The notes under the pieces were generated by a model, which saw only the letters and a list, made by a program, of their open reading frames with translations, had not been told where the DNA came from and searched no databases. The position numbers were made by a program, and so were the translations under genes. From Lactiplantibacillus plantarum EGD-AQ4 (GTDB lineage Bacteria; Bacillota; Bacilli; Lactobacillales; Lactobacillaceae), in assembly GCF_000463075.2 (NCBI RefSeq), contig NZ_AVAQ01000001.1:124001-188000 (forward strand): a stretch of DNA of 64,000 nucleotides. The letters are read 5' to 3'. Shown here piece by piece: positions 29,301-38,987 of this stretch (position 1 is its first letter; every line of letters starts with the position of its first letter).

Positions 29301-29445
29301 GAACTTCTCAATCGGCTACAACCGCGCCGCAAACATTATCGATGATTTGGAGAACCGCGGCTACGTTTCAGCGGCCAAAGGGTCCAAGCCACGAGATGTC
29401 TACTTTACTGCGGATGATTTAACTAAATTACAAGCCAATTCATAA
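26350..29445 (+). CDS. sftA: FtsK/SpoIIIE-type DNA translocase, SftA-like
   Basis: About 1031 aa. The C-terminal half is a FtsK motor: Walker A GATGSGKS near residue 713, LLLIDPKAVELAPY, VIVIDELADLMM, ATQRPSVDVVTGLIKNN, and a C-terminal gamma winged helix (LQRNFSIGYNRAANIIDDLE). There are no N-terminal membrane helices, so it is a soluble translocase like B. subtilis SftA, which clears DNA from the closing septum. Residues 20-560 are a low-complexity Ala/Ser/Glu/Pro linker with a 31-residue tandem repeat. The ATG at 26350 was preferred to a TTG two codons upstream. Downstream of ytpR and upstream of murC. Confidence 0.9.
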   Translation: MNHYDGPAFFRKYRYNQRQMNNSAASQSTPTAVSASSQAASSAASAVEAPARAASPVQSSPDAADAKTLFNGGTHGDFHPSRVPAQLTSALTNGGIIQDKDDRNYLEIQASLHKRPESFLLFADETTADLPLVDLQAPQTSAGSSSQTPLSQAPLSEADSAVANEPTRQSLVATSTNASENTAAAEQSAATSQATVATASAAPTEVFEPSEPELAASAAAINQSRPAESQVARPTEVFEPSDPELAASAAAINQPRVAESQVARPTEVFEPSDPELAASAAAVNQPRVAESQAARPTEVFEPSDPELAASAAQVNAQSANSTADAAAESVAAKPAHGLGLSLGDIMTAEHDAQADLALFKDQPTTGSEAAVPVSSAAKTSDANRLVSAAAASATQESEVTDQHSSEVTEHSEGPVGSEASEESDDFNGQAQSTSNTAADSQSTDSITHNNESGGASTAPRSQAPEPDELYQPVGMRPASSAAVTPVSTTESAAASATSVHQNQADMPTGNRPAPSTTATSAVTAPTPHATVEQSSDEDQPELVHSGESAAPVLEDKELAAYHLPPLNLLKAPIVPNESEMDDWIEQKASALDESLDAFGVNANVVDWTIGPTVTQFQVKLARGVKVSKITNLNDDLKLALAAKDIRIEAPIPGRNTVGIEIPNMKSRPVMLSEVLDTDKFRQSKSPLTVALGVDLFGKPQVTDLRKMPHGLIAGATGSGKSVFINSILVSILYKANPQQVKLLLIDPKAVELAPYNEIPHLLAPVISEPKAASAALKWVVDEMDHRYDKLAAGGARNIEQFNQLAEEHHEPGLKMPYIVIVIDELADLMMVASSEVQDYIARITQKARAAGIHLLVATQRPSVDVVTGLIKNNIPTRVAFMVASQIDSRTILDSSGAERLLGRGDMLYLGNGQSNAVRLQGTFVDSEIDSITQFVRDQAAPHYEFQPDSLLKHEEAARNEDDLMPEALAYIANEDTMSTSKLQRNFSIGYNRAANIIDDLENRGYVSAAKGSKPRDVYFTADDLTKLQANS
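26956..27297 (+). repeat. 93-bp in-frame tandem repeat in sftA
   Basis: Three full copies and one partial copy of a 93-bp (31-aa) unit starting PTEVFEPSDPELAASAAA, beginning at 26956, 27049, 27142 and 27235. Synonymous differences between copies show that the unit is not brand new. Confidence 0.93.
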
Positions 29446-29505
29446 TTAAAAATAAACGATTCACCGGATGATTGATGAATTGTGAATATGGGAGATTATT
29501 TCATA

Positions 29506-30816
29506 ATGGATAAAACGACGGTTTACTATTTTGTTGGGATCAAGGGTTCTGGAATGAGCTCGTTAGCGTTAATTTTGCACGATAAGGGTTACCAAGTGGA
29601 AGGCTCTGATATTGAGCAATATACGTTTACCCAAAAGGGTCTAGCCGCAGCCGGCATCAAAATGTTGCCATTCTCAGAGGAAAATATTCATGAAGGTTTG
29701 ACGGTGATTGCTGGGAATTCCTTTACGGATGACCATCCTGAAATCAGGAAGGCCCGTGAGATGGGCTTACCAGTCTACCGTTACCATGAATTCTTGGGTA
29801 AATTGATGGAAGGCTTCACGAGTATTGGGGTTGCCGGCACACACGGTAAGACTTCGACGACTGGCTTGCTTTCACACGTTTTGAGTCACATTGCACCAAC
29901 GAGTTACTTGATTGGTGATGGGACGGGTAAAGGCACGCCGGATGCCCGTTTCTTCGTCTTTGAAGCGGATGAATATCGCCGGCACTTTGTGGCTTACCAT
30001 CCCGATTATGCGATCATGACCAACGTCGATTTTGACCATCCAGACTATTACAAGGATTTGGCCGACGTTCAATCTGCCTTCCAACAATTTGGTAATCAAG
30101 TTAAGAAGGGCATTTTTGCCTGGGGTGACGATGAAAGCCTGCGTAATTTGAACGTTGACACACCAATTTACTATTACGGGACTAGTGATCGCGATGATTT
30201 CCAGGCTGTCAATATTCAACGGACGACGAAGGGGTCTTCATTTGAAGTCAAGTACCACGACGAATCATTGGGTGAGTTCGAAATTCCATTGTTCGGTGAA
30301 CATAATGTTCTGAATAGTACGGCCGTTATTGCGGTGGCTTACTTTGAAAAGGTCAACTTAGACGAAATTCGGCTCGAATTATTGGACTTCAGTGGGGTTA
30401 AACGGCGCTTCTCTGAACATCAAGTTGGCGATATGGTCATGATTGACGACTATGCGCATCATCCATCTGAAATCAAAGCGACGCTGGATGCCGCACGCCA
30501 AAAGTACCCGGATAAGGAAATTTTGGCCGTGTTCCAACCACATACGTTCTCACGGACCAAGGCTTTGATGGACGGGTTCGCCAAGAGCTTAAGTATGGCT
30601 GACCACGTCTTCTTAACGAACATTTTCAGTTCAGCCCGTGAAAAATCTGGCGACGTGTCATCGAAGGATTTAGCTGCCAAGTTGCCAAATGGCGGTGAAA
30701 TTATTACGACTGATGATATGTCTGCATTGACGGCTTACCATAATGCTGTTGCAGTCTTTATGGGTGCCGGTGACATTCAGAAGTATGAAAAGATTTATGA
30801 AGATCAAATGAAATAG
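29506..30816 (+). CDS. murC: UDP-N-acetylmuramate-L-alanine ligase
   Basis: A 436-aa Mur ligase that adds L-Ala to UDP-MurNAc in peptidoglycan synthesis. Motifs: [14 protein letters not shown] (UDP-binding loop), [10 protein letters not shown] (ATP loop), [10 protein letters not shown], and [10 protein letters not shown] in the third domain. The ATG at 29506 has GGGAG upstream; the longer frame is not supported. A terminator follows. Confidence 0.97.
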   Translation: MDKTTVYYFVGIKGSGMSSLALILHDKGYQVEGSDIEQYTFTQKGLAAAGIKMLPFSEENIHEGLTVIAGNSFTDDHPEIRKAREMGLPVYRYHEFLGKLMEGFTSIGVAGTHGKTSTTGLLSHVLSHIAPTSYLIGDGTGKGTPDARFFVFEADEYRRHFVAYHPDYAIMTNVDFDHPDYYKDLADVQSAFQQFGNQVKKGIFAWGDDESLRNLNVDTPIYYYGTSDRDDFQAVNIQRTTKGSSFEVKYHDESLGEFEIPLFGEHNVLNSTAVIAVAYFEKVNLDEIRLELLDFSGVKRRFSEHQVGDMVMIDDYAHHPSEIKATLDAARQKYPDKEILAVFQPHTFSRTKALMDGFAKSLSMADHVFLTNIFSSAREKSGDVSSKDLAAKLPNGGEIITTDDMSALTAYHNAVAVFMGAGDIQKYEKIYEDQMK

Positions 30817-30825
30817 AGATAATTT

Positions 30826-30860
30826 AAAGCGCTCCGCTCTTTTGCGGGGTGCTTTTCTTT
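30826..30860 (+). terminator. Terminator of murC
   Basis: AAAGCgCtCCGC / GCGGgGtGCTTT stem with a following TTTTCTTT tract. Confidence 0.85.
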
Positions 30861-30873
30861 ATGCGACGAGACT

Positions 30874-30918
30874 CAAAATTCTCCACCAACATTCAAACGA
30901 TGTTGGTGGAGAATTTTG
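30874..30918. terminator. Perfect 19-base inverted repeat, likely terminator
   Basis: CAAAATTCTCCACCAACAT and its exact complement with a 7-base loop, between murC and the small FeoB-associated gene. The minus-strand product ends in TTTTG, so it probably ends the feo operon. The stem is unusually long. Confidence 0.7.
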
Positions 30919-30955
30919 GGGCTATTCAAATCAAGTAATGAGCTAGAATAACAGA

Positions 30956-31120
30956 CTAGCCATGCTGTTTCTGCGCCTTATTGAGCATCTTCTTGGCTTC
31001 ACAGTCATAATCACAAGCTGCGCATTTACCTTTCTTAGCTCGCTTGACGACCCGGACGATTTGATAGCCGGCAGCGCCAATAATCAGTGCAATAATCAAA
31101 ATATTAATCAATAATGCCAT
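30956..31120 (-). CDS. FeoB-associated Cys-rich small membrane protein
   Basis: A 54-aa protein. Residues 3-21 form one membrane helix (LLINILIIALIIGAAGY); a basic linker and a cytoplasmic-looking CAACDYDCEAKK cluster with three cysteines follow. Small proteins of this kind accompany feoB in many Firmicutes and may bind iron or aid the channel. The ATG has AAAGGAG about 10 bases upstream. It lies 177 bases after the feoB stop on the same strand. Confidence 0.85.
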   Translation of the reverse strand: MALLINILIIALIIGAAGYQIVRVVKRAKKGKCAACDYDCEAKKMLNKAQKQHG

Positions 31121-31297
31121 GTGAATCAGACTCCTTTGAGATTTGGTTGGTAAGTGTGGTCATCATAAATACTAAGTTAAGTGGGTTGTGTTGGCTGATT
31201 TGTCGTCAGTTACAAGTAGAACAGGTCGTTTCTAAAGCTCGATGGTAGCCGGCTCCGAGAGTTGGCCATCAGTCAACCTACCCAGTCATTCATAACG

Positions 31298-33286
31298 TTA
31301 AATAAACAAACTGCCGACTTGATAAATAATGAAGGCTAAGCCATACGCAATCGCGAGGCTCGAGAATACCGAGTAGACGGCCCATTTTGTGGAACCGGTC
31401 TCGGACTTGATCGTCCCAATCGTGGCAAAGCAGGGCACGTACAGTAGGATAAAGACCAGCATTGCGTAGGCGGATAGTGGGGTGAAAAAGCGCCCCATCA
31501 TCGCAATCAACCCAGCTTGATTGGCACTGTGGAACATCACCATCATGCTGGAGCTGATGACTTCTTTGGCGAGAATCCCGGTGAATAGTGCGGAGATCAC
31601 TTGCCAGGCAGTGACGCCAAGTGGTGCGAACAGCGGCAGCAAGGTTTTACCAAGTGTGGCTGCAAAGCTGTGGTCGATATCGTTGACTAAGCCGCTGGTC
31701 CCAAATGAAGAGAGCAACCAGATCAAGACGGTCCCAGCAAAAATAATGGTCCCGGCTTTTTTAATGAAGCCCTTGCCCTTATCCCAGGTGCCACGCCAGA
31801 TGATGTCGGCGCGTGGAATGTGGTACTGCGGAAGTTCAACGATGAAGACTGAACTATCGTCGACGTTGAAAATGACTTGGTAGAACTTCGCCATGGCGAG
31901 TGCCACCGCGATACCGAGAAAGTAAATCGATAAGACGATCAGCGCTTGGTTACTCGGGAAGAACGCGGCGACGAACAGACTGTAAATCGGGAGACGGGCC
32001 GAACAGCTCATAAACGGTGAAATCAACGTGGTGATCAACCGTTCCTTGGGCTGCTCAATCGTCCGCGCGGCCATGATTCCGGTCACGTTGCAGCCAAAAC
32101 CAATGATCAGTGGGATAAAAGCCTTCCCGTTTAACCCAATCATCTGCATCAAACGGTCGGTGACTAGTGCGGCCCGGGCCATGTAGCCAGAATCTTCCAA
32201 AATCGAGATACACGCGAACAAGACGAAAATTTGTGGAATAAAGACTAAGACCCCACCGACGCCGGCAATCAGTCCGTTGACGATGAGTGACCGCAAAATT
32301 GGGATCGCACCGGCAATCGTTAACCAATGGCTGACTGTCGTCGATAACGGCCCCGAAACGAAGCCATCCAGTAAATCTGACAATGGCGTGCCAATCCAAT
32401 CGAATGAGAGCTTGAACATCAAGTAGAAGATACCGACAAAGACGGGCAGTCCGAGTAACGGATGAGTAATCCACTTGTCGATTTTGGCCGTCATTTCAAC
32501 GTGACTGGTGCTGGCGAGATTCTGACTGGCGCTCGCTAGCGTTTGCTCGATAAAGGTCAACCGAGTTTGAAAAATCTGATCGTCAAACTGCTGTGCATCG
32601 TAATAGGCGGCTTGGCTCAGGAGTGGTTTTAAATCCAACTGCTTGGCGTACGTGCGAATCCGTTTGTTTTGATTAATGAATTGAATCGTGAGCCACCGCG
32701 CAAAGTCGGGGGTGCAGTCGTAATTATTCACAAGTTGATTGCTGGCCTGACGAATCGCCTGTTCAATCATAAATGGATAGTTGAGCTTGAGTGGACTCGC
32801 GGCAGGGGTGGGTGCCGCCAATAATTCTTCACGTAGCTGAGCTAACCCTTCCTTATTACGCGCGTTGGTCGCCTTGATCTGACAACCTAATTGTTGTGCT
32901 AGCGTCTTAAAATCATAGTAGTGGCCGGTGCGCTTTAAGTCGTCAATCATGTTAAGCGCGATGATTACCGGAGCGCCGAATTCTAAGACTTCAATTGACA
33001 GTAGCAAGTTTCGTTTGAGCTGACTGGCGTTAGTGACGTTTAAAATCAGGTCAGGGTGATTGTGCAGTAAGTAGTTCGTCACCACGGCCTCGTCTTTGGT
33101 GATCGGATTCAGTGAATAAACACCGGGTAGGTCGACCACTTCCACCTCAGAATGACGGATGCGGCCCATTTTCTTCTCAACCGTGACGCCCGTCCAGTTG
33201 CCGACGTACGCGTACTTGTCCGTCAATTCGTTGAACAGCGTGGTCTTGCCAGTATTCGGATTTCCTAATAGTGCGACGGTTGTCAT
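31298..33286 (-). CDS. feoB: Ferrous iron transporter FeoB
   Basis: A 662-aa membrane protein with an N-terminal G domain (GNPNTGKTTLFN, DLPGVYSLNP, NMIDD) and a C-terminal channel with two Gate-type repeats (GFGCNVTGIMAARTI, CSARLPIYSLFVAAFF, VPCFATIGTIKSE). It imports Fe2+ and would feed the divergent suf operon. The ATG at 33286 has GGAGG upstream and follows the feoA stop after one base. Confidence 0.96.
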   Translation of the reverse strand: MTTVALLGNPNTGKTTLFNELTDKYAYVGNWTGVTVEKKMGRIRHSEVEVVDLPGVYSLNPITKDEAVVTNYLLHNHPDLILNVTNASQLKRNLLLSIEVLEFGAPVIIALNMIDDLKRTGHYYDFKTLAQQLGCQIKATNARNKEGLAQLREELLAAPTPAASPLKLNYPFMIEQAIRQASNQLVNNYDCTPDFARWLTIQFINQNKRIRTYAKQLDLKPLLSQAAYYDAQQFDDQIFQTRLTFIEQTLASASQNLASTSHVEMTAKIDKWITHPLLGLPVFVGIFYLMFKLSFDWIGTPLSDLLDGFVSGPLSTTVSHWLTIAGAIPILRSLIVNGLIAGVGGVLVFIPQIFVLFACISILEDSGYMARAALVTDRLMQMIGLNGKAFIPLIIGFGCNVTGIMAARTIEQPKERLITTLISPFMSCSARLPIYSLFVAAFFPSNQALIVLSIYFLGIAVALAMAKFYQVIFNVDDSSVFIVELPQYHIPRADIIWRGTWDKGKGFIKKAGTIIFAGTVLIWLLSSFGTSGLVNDIDHSFAATLGKTLLPLFAPLGVTAWQVISALFTGILAKEVISSSMMVMFHSANQAGLIAMMGRFFTPLSAYAMLVFILLYVPCFATIGTIKSETGSTKWAVYSVFSSLAIAYGLAFIIYQVGSLFI

Positions 33287-33287
33287 G

Positions 33288-33509
33288 TCACTTGCCTCCA
33301 ATCAACGTCTGGAACACCGTATAGCGAATGCCGATACGTTGCTGGTCGATTTGAATAATCACTGGGCCGTGGAACGGGTAGTAGCGGACTGGCACGAGTT
33401 GGCTGCCAACGTGTAGTCCTAAACTGTGCAAGCGTTGGACGGTTTGCTCATCCAAACCTGTGAATTGTTGAATATGTAACTGCGAGCTTGTGACTGATTG
33501 ACTTAGCAT
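33288..33509 (-). CDS. feoA: FeoA domain protein
   Basis: A 73-aa SH3-like FeoA protein, the small cytoplasmic partner of FeoB. The residues LHSLGLHVGSQLVPVRYYPF and the following beta strands fit the fold. The ATG follows AAAGGACTGAG. Essentially contiguous with feoB, so one operon. Confidence 0.9.
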   Translation of the reverse strand: MLSQSVTSSQLHIQQFTGLDEQTVQRLHSLGLHVGSQLVPVRYYPFHGPVIIQIDQQRIGIRYTVFQTLIGGK

Positions 33510-33584
33510 GTGACTCAGTCCTTTCTGAATATTCCTATCGTGAATAATTCGTTAAAAATTTTATACCTACATGATAGCATGAAA

Positions 33585-33763
33585 GGGCTTTTAATAATAT
33601 GGGGAAAAGCCTTATTTTCTTTTGAAATGAAAACGGTTATACTTTAGGTATAGAATACAGAAAGCCCGATTTTTCGGTATTTTTGTTGAAGCTGTTAACG
33701 ATTCGTTATATACGAAAGGAATAACGGCTTGCGTTATAAATTGAATTGTGGAGGATGATTTAC
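33585..33763. promoter_or_regulatory. Divergent feo/suf promoter region
   Basis: Contains an inverted repeat GGCTTTT..AAAAGCC (33585-33610), a candidate suf -35/-10 pair (TTGAAG at 33686, 17-base spacer, TATACG at 33709), and a TTCGTtatatACGAA palindrome (33702-33716) overlapping that -10. The palindrome may be an operator. No clear Fur box was identified. Confidence 0.4.
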
Positions 33764-34561
33764 ATGGCAACCTTGGAAGTTAAAGATTTACACGTTGAAG
33801 TGACGGATGATGAGCAACAGAAGTCTCGTGAAATTCTAAAAGGCGTTAATTTATCGATGAAGACCGGTGAAATTCACGCGATTATGGGCCCAAATGGGAC
33901 GGGTAAGTCCACTTTATCACAAACTATTATGGGACAACCAGCTTACCATGTGACGCAGGGGGACATCCTATTAAATGGTGAAAGTATCGTCAACATGCCA
34001 GTCGATGAACGGGCACGTAAAGGACTCTTCTTGGGCATGCAGTATCCAGCTGAAATCCAAGGGGTCACCAATGCCGAATTTTTACGGGCAGCGATGAACG
34101 CTCGGCGCGCAGAAGACGACCAAATTTCGGTCATGGCCTTCTTAAAAGAGTTAGATAAGAATTTGGCCTTACTAAATATGAGTGAATCAATGACGGAACG
34201 GTATCTGAACGAAGGCTTCTCCGGTGGTGAAAAGAAACGGAATGAAATTTTGCAATTATTGATGATCAAGCCATCCTTCGCCTTACTTGATGAAATCGAC
34301 TCTGGCCTCGATATCGATGCGCTCCAAGTGGTTTCAAAGGGCGTTAACTCGATGCGTGGCGATGATTTTGGTTCATTGATTATTACCCACTATCAACGGT
34401 TACTGAACTACATCGTGCCAGACGTTGTCCACGTCATGATGGGTGGCCGGATCGTGAAGACCGGTGGCGCTGACTTAGCTAAGACGCTGGAAAAAGAAGG
34501 TTACGCTGGCTTACGTGATGATTTGAACTTAGACGTCAAGCTTGTTGATGACGAAGACTAG
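33764..34561 (+). CDS. sufC: Fe-S assembly ATPase SufC
   Basis: A 265-aa ABC-type ATPase with Walker A GPNGTGKST, Q-loop LGMQYPAEIQGV, signature FSGGEKKR and Walker B FALLDEIDSGLD. It powers the SufBCD scaffold. The ATG follows GTGGAGG. First gene of sufCDSUB, the usual Firmicutes order. Confidence 0.97.
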   Translation: MATLEVKDLHVEVTDDEQQKSREILKGVNLSMKTGEIHAIMGPNGTGKSTLSQTIMGQPAYHVTQGDILLNGESIVNMPVDERARKGLFLGMQYPAEIQGVTNAEFLRAAMNARRAEDDQISVMAFLKELDKNLALLNMSESMTERYLNEGFSGGEKKRNEILQLLMIKPSFALLDEIDSGLDIDALQVVSKGVNSMRGDDFGSLIITHYQRLLNYIVPDVVHVMMGGRIVKTGGADLAKTLEKEGYAGLRDDLNLDVKLVDDED

Positions 34562-34574
34562 GGGGTGTGAAGCG

Positions 34575-35876
34575 ATGGAAGCAACTGCTGATTATGAAGC
34601 AATCAAAACAACGTTAGCTGACGCGGCTAACGAACACGGCGAACCGCACTGGCTCGTTGAACGGCGGTTAGCCGCTATTGATGCGATGCAGGGTTTGGCC
34701 GTTCCAAAAGCCGACCGGTTCAGCATTCGAGACTGGCCGCTCACGCCAACGGATCAACCCTTAAAGTTCAGCCGCTCTGACCGGACACTGGCAACCGACG
34801 TGACCGCCGAAGAAGGCCACATCCAGATCGTGCAGGTTGGTCAGACGACGGTAACGGTCAACTTACCAGATGAACTCGACGAACAAGGCGTGATTTTGAC
34901 CGACATGTTCACCGCTTTTCGTGAACATCCGCAATTAACTGAAAAGCACTTTATGGCCAAAGTCGTTAAAACGGATGAAGACCGCCTGACCAGTTATCAC
35001 ACTGCCTTTTTGAATGCGGGGGTCTTTCTCTACGTTCCAAAGGGTGTCACGATTAAAGCACCCATTGAAATCAACACGATTCAAGACAGTACTCGCACCC
35101 AACCACTAGTCAGCCACGTGCTGATCGTGGCGGAAGCGGACAGTCATTTTGCCGTTACCCAGCACCTCACGACTAAGGGGGATGTGACCAACATTGCCAA
35201 CTGTGTCGTTGAAATCTTAGCGCGCGGTGACAGTGAAGTGCACTATTCCGCCTTTGACGAACTCGGTGCCAATACGACGGCTTACCTCAATCGACGGGCG
35301 TCAATCAGCCGTGGGGCAAAAGTGGACTGGGCGATTGGGATGATGAACAACGGCAATACTTTTGGTGATTTTGATTCTGAACTGATTGGTGAAGGCGCCA
35401 AGTCGGATGCCAAAGTGATCACGGTCACCACTAAGTCGCAAGATGTCTGCATCAATACGCGGGTCACTAATCGCGGCAAGAAGACCGATGGCAACATCGT
35501 CCAACGTGGGGTCATCATGGAAAAATCAAATCTGATTTTCAATGGAATCGGTCATATTATCCACGGTGCCTCTGGTGCCCACGCTGAACAAGAAAATCGG
35601 GTGTTGATGATGTCCGATGATGCGCATGGCGATGCCAATCCAATCCTATTGATCGATGAAAATGATGTCTTGGCCGGGCACGCAGCCAGTGTTGGTCAAA
35701 TCGACCAGAACCAGATGTACTACTTAATGAGTCGGGGAATCGACAAGGCCCAAGCCCAGCGACTCGTTATTCGGGGATTCTTGAGTACCGTGATTGGTGC
35801 GATCCCATCGAAGACGGTCCGGACGCGGCTGACGAATACGATTGAAAGGAAGCTTGAAGATGGTATCGAACTTTGA
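34575..35876 (+). CDS. sufD: Fe-S assembly protein SufD
   Basis: A 433-aa scaffold subunit with the beta-helix SufB/D core and the C-terminal region [35 protein letters not shown]. It partners with SufB and SufC. The ATG at 34575 is used because an extended frame would overlap sufC. Its end overlaps sufS by 17 bases. Confidence 0.95.
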   Translation: MEATADYEAIKTTLADAANEHGEPHWLVERRLAAIDAMQGLAVPKADRFSIRDWPLTPTDQPLKFSRSDRTLATDVTAEEGHIQIVQVGQTTVTVNLPDELDEQGVILTDMFTAFREHPQLTEKHFMAKVVKTDEDRLTSYHTAFLNAGVFLYVPKGVTIKAPIEINTIQDSTRTQPLVSHVLIVAEADSHFAVTQHLTTKGDVTNIANCVVEILARGDSEVHYSAFDELGANTTAYLNRRASISRGAKVDWAIGMMNNGNTFGDFDSELIGEGAKSDAKVITVTTKSQDVCINTRVTNRGKKTDGNIVQRGVIMEKSNLIFNGIGHIIHGASGAHAEQENRVLMMSDDAHGDANPILLIDENDVLAGHAASVGQIDQNQMYYLMSRGIDKAQAQRLVIRGFLSTVIGAIPSKTVRTRLTNTIERKLEDGIEL

Positions 35877-37098
35877 GGAACATCGCGCAGATTTTCCCAT
35901 TTTAGACCAGCGCGTCAACGACGAACGACTCGTCTATCTCGATAACGCGGCGACTGCCCAACGTCCCAATCAGGTGGTTGACGCCCTCGTTCATTTTTAT
36001 CAGCACGACAATGCCAATGTGCACCGCGGTGTCCATACTTTAGCTGAACGGGCGACGACACAATACGAAGCCGCTCGTGCCAAGGTTCAAGCGTTCATCA
36101 ACGCGCCGAAAACTGATGAGATCGTCTTCACGAAGGGTACGACCGATGGCTTGAACTTGATTGCGAGCACTTATGGTGAAGCAAACATTCAGGCCGGTGA
36201 TGAAATCGTGATTTCAATCATGGAACATCACAGCAACTTGATTCCCTGGCAGCAGCTAGCGCTCAAGAAACACGCAACTTTAAAATATATTGAGTTAACA
36301 CCGACTGGCGAATTAGACTTGGCGGATGCGCAACAAAAGATTACGCCGAAAACGAAAATTGTCTCAGTCACACATGCCAGCAACGTGTTAGGCACGGTCA
36401 ATCCAATCAAAGAATTGGCACGATTGGCTCACGAAAATGGCGCCATCATGATTGCGGATGGGGCCCAAGCAGCGCCGCATATGCCAGTTGACGTGCAAGC
36501 GCTCGATGTTGATTTTTACGCTTTCTCAGGTCATAAGATGATGGGGCCAACTGGTATCGGCGTGCTCTATGGTCGCGAGGCTTTATTACAAGCGATGCCA
36601 CCGTACCAATATGGCGGTGAGATGATTGGTTTCGTTCACCGCGACAATAGTACCTGGGCGGAATTGCCTTGGAAATTCGAGGCCGGCACACAAAATATCG
36701 CTGGTGCGATTGGCTTAGGCGCTGCCATCGATTATTTGAACGCGATTGGCATGGCCCAGGTCCAAGCCCACGAGCAACAATTGGTCAATTACTTATTACC
36801 GAAGCTGATTGCGATGCCCGGCGTGACCGTCTACGGCCCTCAAGATCCACAACGGCATACCGGGGTGATTGCCTTCAATATTGACGGGTTGCATCCACAC
36901 GATGCGGCCACCGCGCTGGATATGGAAGGCGTGGCGGTTCGTGCCGGTCATCACTGTGCACAACCGTTGATGGAAGCGCTCGGGGTGGTGGCGACCGCCC
37001 GCGCTAGTTTCTATTTATACAACACGCAAGCTGACGCTGACCAACTGTTAACGTCACTCCGAGCAACAAAGGAGTTTTTCAAACATGGGACTGTCTAA
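35860..37098 (+). CDS. sufS: Cysteine desulfurase SufS
   Basis: A 412-aa PLP enzyme that takes sulfur from cysteine for cluster assembly. YLDNAATAQ, SIMEHHSNLIPWQ, ADGAQAAPH, FSGHKMMGPTGIGVLYG (PLP lysine) and RAGHHCAQPLM (catalytic Cys) are present. The ATG follows GAAAGGAAG inside the sufD end. It passes sulfur to SufU, encoded next with a 14-base overlap. Confidence 0.97.
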   Translation: MVSNFEEHRADFPILDQRVNDERLVYLDNAATAQRPNQVVDALVHFYQHDNANVHRGVHTLAERATTQYEAARAKVQAFINAPKTDEIVFTKGTTDGLNLIASTYGEANIQAGDEIVISIMEHHSNLIPWQQLALKKHATLKYIELTPTGELDLADAQQKITPKTKIVSVTHASNVLGTVNPIKELARLAHENGAIMIADGAQAAPHMPVDVQALDVDFYAFSGHKMMGPTGIGVLYGREALLQAMPPYQYGGEMIGFVHRDNSTWAELPWKFEAGTQNIAGAIGLGAAIDYLNAIGMAQVQAHEQQLVNYLLPKLIAMPGVTVYGPQDPQRHTGVIAFNIDGLHPHDAATALDMEGVAVRAGHHCAQPLMEALGVVATARASFYLYNTQADADQLLTSLRATKEFFKHGTV

Positions 37099-37552
37099 AT
37101 TAAGCGGTTTGTATCGTGAAGTGATTCTCGATCACGGCGACCATCCGCATCATAAAAACGCGCTCCCAAATGCGACGCACGCGATTACCTTAAAAAACCC
37201 GACCTGTGGTGATGTGATCAACTTATCGATTCAATTAGATGACACAGACAAGATTGAAGACATCGGCTTTACCGGGGAAGGTTGCACGATTAGCCAAGCA
37301 TCTGCCAGTATGATGACCGATGCTGTGATGGGTAAGTCGAAGGAACAGGCCTTGGCGATGGCGAAGACCTTTTCGGACATGGCGATTGGCAAGCAGCATT
37401 CACAAGCGGATATTGACGCCTTAGAAGATGCTGCCATTTTATCAAATATTATGCAATTTCCGGCACGTATCAAATGTGCCACGCTAGCTTGGTGGGCGTT
37501 GCAACGCGCATTGCTCGCTGAAAATGGCAAAGAGGAGGAATCAGAAGTATGA
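37085..37552 (+). CDS. sufU: Sulfur-transfer protein SufU
   Basis: A 155-aa IscU-like zinc protein that accepts persulfide from SufS. The conserved cysteines lie in NPTCGD, EGCTIS and IKCATLAW, with an aspartate in TCGD. It overlaps sufS and precedes sufB with a 4-base overlap. Confidence 0.96.
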   Translation: MGLSKLSGLYREVILDHGDHPHHKNALPNATHAITLKNPTCGDVINLSIQLDDTDKIEDIGFTGEGCTISQASASMMTDAVMGKSKEQALAMAKTFSDMAIGKQHSQADIDALEDAAILSNIMQFPARIKCATLAWWALQRALLAENGKEEESEV

Positions 37553-38955
37553 GTGAAGTACCTGACGTGGTCAAAAATGACCGTGATTATGAATATGGGT
37601 TCCATGATGATGTGCAGCCAGCTTATTCGACTGGCCGTGGTCTGACAGAGGAGACGGTGCGCGAGATTTCAGCGGCCAAGCACGAACCCCAATGGATGCT
37701 AGATTATCGGCTGAACGCTTATCATGAATATTTGAAGATGCCGATGCCCAAGTTTGGTCCAGATCTGACCAAGCTGGATTTGAAGGACATGTTGTACTAC
37801 CAGAAGATGACGGACAAGAAGTTCCGTGACTGGGATGAAGTGCCTGCTGATTTGAAGCGGACGTTTGACCGGCTCGGTGTGCCAGAAGCCGAACGTAAAT
37901 ATTTAGCCGGCTCATCCGCACAATACGAATCTGAAGTGGTTTATCACAACATGCGTCAAGATTTCGAAAAGCTCGGTATTATTTTTACGGATACCGATAC
38001 GGCCTTGCACGATTATCCAGAACTCTTCAAGAAGTGGTTCGGCAAGCTCGTAAAACCAACGGATAACAAGTTTGCGGCTTTAAACGCCGCCGTTTGGTCC
38101 GGGGGGTCGTTTATTTACGTGCCAAAGGGTGTTCAGACTAAGACCCCAATTCAATCCTACTTCCGCTTAAACGCTGAGAACTCTGGCCAGTTTGAACGGA
38201 CCCTGATCATCGTGGAAGACGGTGCCAGTGTGGATTACGTTGAAGGCTGTACGGCACCTAACTATTCTTCAGATAGTTTGCATGCCGCCGTCGTAGAAGT
38301 TAACGTTGAACCAAACGCTTACTGCCGTTACACGACGATTCAAAATTGGTCTGATAACGTGTATAGTTTGGAAACTAAACGGGCTGCGGCCGCCGAAAAT
38401 GCGACGATGGAATGGGTCGATGGTAACTTGGGCTCTAAAGTCACGATGAAGTACCCGAGCGTTTATTTGAACGGTGAAGGCGCGCGTGGCACGATGTTGT
38501 CGATTGCGGTTGCCAGCAACGGGATTCACCAAGATTCTGGGGCGCGGATGATCCACAATGCCAAGAACACGTCCAGTTCGATCGTTTCTAAATCAATCGC
38601 TAAGACTGGTGGCGCCACTGATTACCGTGGGACGGTGCGGTTCGCCAAACATTCTGACGGCTCCAAGGCCCACGTGGAATGTGACACGATCATCATGGAT
38701 GACCAGTCCTCATCGAACACGATTCCGTATAACGAAATCGACAGTGCCAACGTTGCCATGGAACACGAAGCCAAAGTTTCGAAGATTTCAGAAGAACAAC
38801 TGTATTACTTGATGAGTCGTGGGATTTCAGAAGCTAAGGCCACCGAAATGATCATCATGGGCTTCGTTGAACCATTTACCAAGCAGTTGCCAATGGAATA
38901 CGCGGTTGAATTGAACCGGTTGATTAGTTTTGAAATGGAAGGGTCAATCGGCTAA
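37549..38955 (+). CDS. sufB: Fe-S scaffold SufB
   Basis: The 468-aa central SufBCD subunit. It has [17 protein letters not shown] at the N terminus, the [16 protein letters not shown] beta-helix core and [20 protein letters not shown] near the C terminus. Last gene of the suf operon. No strong terminator separates it from the lipoprotein gene 32 bases later. Confidence 0.97.
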   Translation: MSEVPDVVKNDRDYEYGFHDDVQPAYSTGRGLTEETVREISAAKHEPQWMLDYRLNAYHEYLKMPMPKFGPDLTKLDLKDMLYYQKMTDKKFRDWDEVPADLKRTFDRLGVPEAERKYLAGSSAQYESEVVYHNMRQDFEKLGIIFTDTDTALHDYPELFKKWFGKLVKPTDNKFAALNAAVWSGGSFIYVPKGVQTKTPIQSYFRLNAENSGQFERTLIIVEDGASVDYVEGCTAPNYSSDSLHAAVVEVNVEPNAYCRYTTIQNWSDNVYSLETKRAAAAENATMEWVDGNLGSKVTMKYPSVYLNGEGARGTMLSIAVASNGIHQDSGARMIHNAKNTSSSIVSKSIAKTGGATDYRGTVRFAKHSDGSKAHVECDTIIMDDQSSSNTIPYNEIDSANVAMEHEAKVSKISEEQLYYLMSRGISEAKATEMIIMGFVEPFTKQLPMEYAVELNRLISFEMEGSIG

Positions 38956-38987
38956 TTCAGTTAGTTCGGTTATTTTGGAGTAGGCAT

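Noticed and set aside
33596-33610. TATGGGGAAAAGCCT before suf as another NreC motif
   Set aside because: It needs a one-base gap to align, lies within a local inverted repeat, and has no nitrate link by itself.
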